Assembly (NCBI GenBank): GCA_031550525.1
Contig: JAVBON010000004.1
Span: forward strand, 170,170 to 234,169
DNA: 64,000 nt
DNA from: WRHT01 sp031550525
GTDB lineage: Bacteria > Desulfobacterota > Desulfovibrionia > Desulfovibrionales > Desulfovibrionaceae
Direction of reading: 5' to 3'
The notes under the pieces: model-generated
The model's database searches: none
Told to the model about the DNA's origin: nothing
Seen by the model: only the letters and a program-made list of their open reading frames with translations
Shown here: one piece after another, positions 62,025 to 64,000 of the stretch
Layout of the letters: each line of letters starts with the position of its first letter
How positions within the stretch are numbered: position 1 is the first letter of the stretch
Made by a program: the position numbers and the translations under genes

Positions 62025-63923
62025 TTAAAAGAATGTCGAGGGCAGCCAAAGGGCAATGCCCGGAAATATTACAAGCAACAGAATGCAAACGCACATGATC
62101 AGGCAGAAGGGTAAAATCTCTTTGAATATGGCACTCATGCTTACATCTTTGACCATACCGCAAATGCCGAACACGTTCATGCCTATGGGCGGGGTGATCA
62201 GTCCCATTTCCATAAGCACAACCACGACCACTCCAAACCAGATAGGGTCGAACCCAAGCCCCAGCACCGTGGGGTAAATGGCCGGAAGGGTCAGCAGCAT
62301 CATGGGTATTACGTTCATAATAGCTCCCATGATTATGTAAAAAACTATGATTACAGCCAGTATCACATACTTGTTGGCGTTCATGCCGGTTATGGCGTCG
62401 GCCATAATAAAGGGCAGGCGCGTTCCCGCCAGAAAATAACCCAGCAACGTAACGCCAAGCAGTATGAAAATAAGTTTGGCGGTCATAAGGGTGGTGCTGG
62501 CAATGGCCTCCACCAGGTCGCGCCAGGTCATGCTGCGCTTGGCCATGGCTATGAGCAGAGCGCCTACGGCGCCTATGGCCCCGCCCTCGTTGGGGCTGAA
62601 GCTGCCGCTGAGAATACCGCCAAGTATAAGCACTATAAGTATAAGCATGCTCACTGTTCCGCGCAAAGAGCGTAACTTCTCGCCCCATGGCACGGAGTTT
62701 CCCGCCGGAACTTTTGCCGGATTGCGCCATGCCGTGAATAGCACAACTCCTATAAACAGACCGGCCAGCAATATGCCAGGGAGAATACCCGCCATAAACA
62801 GCTTGCCTATGGAAACCTCGGTAATGATGGCGTAAAAGATAAAACCGGTGCTGGGGGGTATAAGTATGCCCAAAGTTCCGCCCGCCCCTATGGTGGCGCA
62901 GGCAAAAGGCACGTCGTACTTCTTCTCGCGCATTTCAGGCAGGGCTGTGGAGGTCATGGTAAGGGCTGTGGCCAAACTTTCGCCGCAAACGGCGGCAAAA
63001 CCGGCACAACCCGCAACGGCGGCCACGGCCAGCCCGCCCGGCAGGCGTCCGGTCCAGGCCGAGGCAGTGCGAAACAAGTCTTTACTAATGCCTGAGCGGT
63101 AGGCCAACTCGCCCATGAGCATGAACAGCGGAATAACCGTATAAGTAAAGTTGCTGGCTGTAGCGTATGTGCCTATGCCCAAAAGGCTAAGGGCCGCAGC
63201 CGGTTTGGGCTGTATAACCAGCAGCCCGCTTATGCCTATGAAGGCCATGCAGTAGCCTATGGGCATGCCCGCGAACAACAGAACCATCAGGTACCCTGCG
63301 GCCAGACCGCCCAAAAGCAGTTTATCAGCAGCCAGAGCCGAGCCTTTAATCAGCCATGGCGCCGTAAAAGAAAGCGTAACAAGGGCCAGCACCAGCAAAA
63401 TACCGGCGAAAGACTGCTGCCTAATGCAGGTGGACAGGCTCCGCATGGCGTTTTTAATTAAAATCAGCACCAGCAACAGGCAGCACAGCGCAGCGAAAAA
63501 GTAAAAAGGCCAGAACGGGATGATAAAAACATACGAATACTCATTGGTATCCATTACATGCAGGCCCTGCTTGAAAACATAAACCGCAATAAGGGCGTAA
63601 ACATAACCGCCAACTAGCATATGGTGCAGTTGCAAGAGGTTTTGCGTACGCTTGGACAGCATATTAACAAACAAATCCACCCTTATATGATCGCGCTGTT
63701 TTTGTATAAAGGCCATTGACGCAAAGCAGCCCACCGCGAATACAAATTCTTCCAGCTCAATTACCCCCTCCAGAGCCGTATCAAAAAACATGCGCAACAC
63801 CACGTCTATTGTCATTGGTATTGCCAAAAAACCAAAGCAAGCTATGGCTAGCTTAAACAAATAGTCCGCCGCCTTGTCGGTAAGGGACGATGCCAGTTCC
63901 AGCGCATTGTTCTTGTTGTGCAT
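62025..63923 (-). CDS. TRAP transporter fused DctQM permease
   Basis: 632 residues from ATG 63923 (GCAGG site ahead); an in-frame ATG at 63965 gives 646 but has no clear ribosome site. The DctQ (four-helix) part spans about 20-170 (PMTIDVVLRMFFDTALEGVIELEEF), the DctM part about 195-630 (AGMPIGYCMAFIGISGLL, PLFMLMGELAYRSGISKDLF, GAGGTLGILIPPSTGFIFYAI, LITPPIGMNVFGI). TRAP systems import carboxylates or sulfonates using a DctP binding protein, which is not in the window and may lie beyond base 64000. Co-transcribed with ASST-like gene 2. Confidence 0.93.
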   Translation of the reverse strand: MHNKNNALELASSLTDKAADYLFKLAIACFGFLAIPMTIDVVLRMFFDTALEGVIELEEFVFAVGCFASMAFIQKQRDHIRVDLFVNMLSKRTQNLLQLHHMLVGGYVYALIAVYVFKQGLHVMDTNEYSYVFIIPFWPFYFFAALCCLLLVLILIKNAMRSLSTCIRQQSFAGILLVLALVTLSFTAPWLIKGSALAADKLLLGGLAAGYLMVLLFAGMPIGYCMAFIGISGLLVIQPKPAAALSLLGIGTYATASNFTYTVIPLFMLMGELAYRSGISKDLFRTASAWTGRLPGGLAVAAVAGCAGFAAVCGESLATALTMTSTALPEMREKKYDVPFACATIGAGGTLGILIPPSTGFIFYAIITEVSIGKLFMAGILPGILLAGLFIGVVLFTAWRNPAKVPAGNSVPWGEKLRSLRGTVSMLILIVLILGGILSGSFSPNEGGAIGAVGALLIAMAKRSMTWRDLVEAIASTTLMTAKLIFILLGVTLLGYFLAGTRLPFIMADAITGMNANKYVILAVIIVFYIIMGAIMNVIPMMLLTLPAIYPTVLGLGFDPIWFGVVVVVLMEMGLITPPIGMNVFGICGMVKDVSMSAIFKEILPFCLIMCVCILLLVIFPGIALWLPSTFF

Positions 63924-64000
63924 ATAATACCTGCAGGTTAGCGGTTGTTTTGGTTGTGTCGGCATTCAGAGTTATTTTGCTCTCTGGCAAGGAAGCAAGG

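Noticed and set aside
1..64000. CRISPR array
   Set aside because: I saw no series of regularly spaced identical repeats on either strand and no cas-like gene.

Overview
The window looks like a chromosome segment from a delta-proteobacterium of the Desulfovibrionaceae type. I infer this from a split-b (b' and b) F1Fo ATP synthase operon beside a bactofilin and an mreBCD-PBP2-RodA cluster, an argFGH run next to a UPF0280 gene, a fused DctQM TRAP transporter, and large PAS/HAMP chemoreceptors. Base composition is moderately GC-rich except for one AT-rich island. No taxonomic marker such as rRNA is present, so the assignment is inference. Layout: 1-5305 holds a cut DUF4139 surface protein, 4-alpha-glucanotransferase, a shikimate-kinase-like kinase, an EamA exporter and a TerC protein. 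5681-11506 is the ATP synthase operon (b', b, delta, alpha, gamma, beta, epsilon). 11619-17624 is a cell-elongation block (MreB, MreC, MreD, PBP2, RodA, bactofilin). 17881-21384 is dnaE. Then come an HD-domain membrane protein, argF-argG-argH, UPF0280, a dnaX-ybaB-recR-tatD run, a Csd4-like peptidoglycan carboxypeptidase, a chemoreceptor, a methyltransferase, groES-groEL, coaX, enolase and a ChaN-PDZ lipoprotein. 44199-52570 is a small integrative element inserted at the 3' end of tRNA-Phe and ending just before tRNA-Leu. It carries a tyrosine integrase, AlpA-type regulator, zinc-ribbon-like protein, RepA-like ATPase, a structured non-coding stretch that may be an origin, and a reverse-strand envelope cassette (lipoprotein, beta-barrel protein, inner-membrane protein), followed by two HTH proteins. 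It has no phage structural genes and resembles a satellite or small integrative plasmid. A decayed second copy of the beta-barrel gene lies just outside the right end. 53399-63965 is the most unusual chromosomal region: two YheO/DauR-type regulators and a PAS/sigma-54 activator head a locus with two close paralogues of arylsulfotransferase-like beta-propeller proteins without visible signal peptides, one paired with a DASS/SLC13 anion transporter and one with a fused DctQM TRAP transporter. I infer a system for importing and processing an organic anion, perhaps a sulfate ester, that I cannot match to a described pathway. Other notable points are a nine-A slippage site in dnaX with stop codons in both alternative frames, and a dispersed structured repeat with GGA-loop hairpins, one copy of which sits exactly at the breakpoint of the truncated beta-barrel gene.
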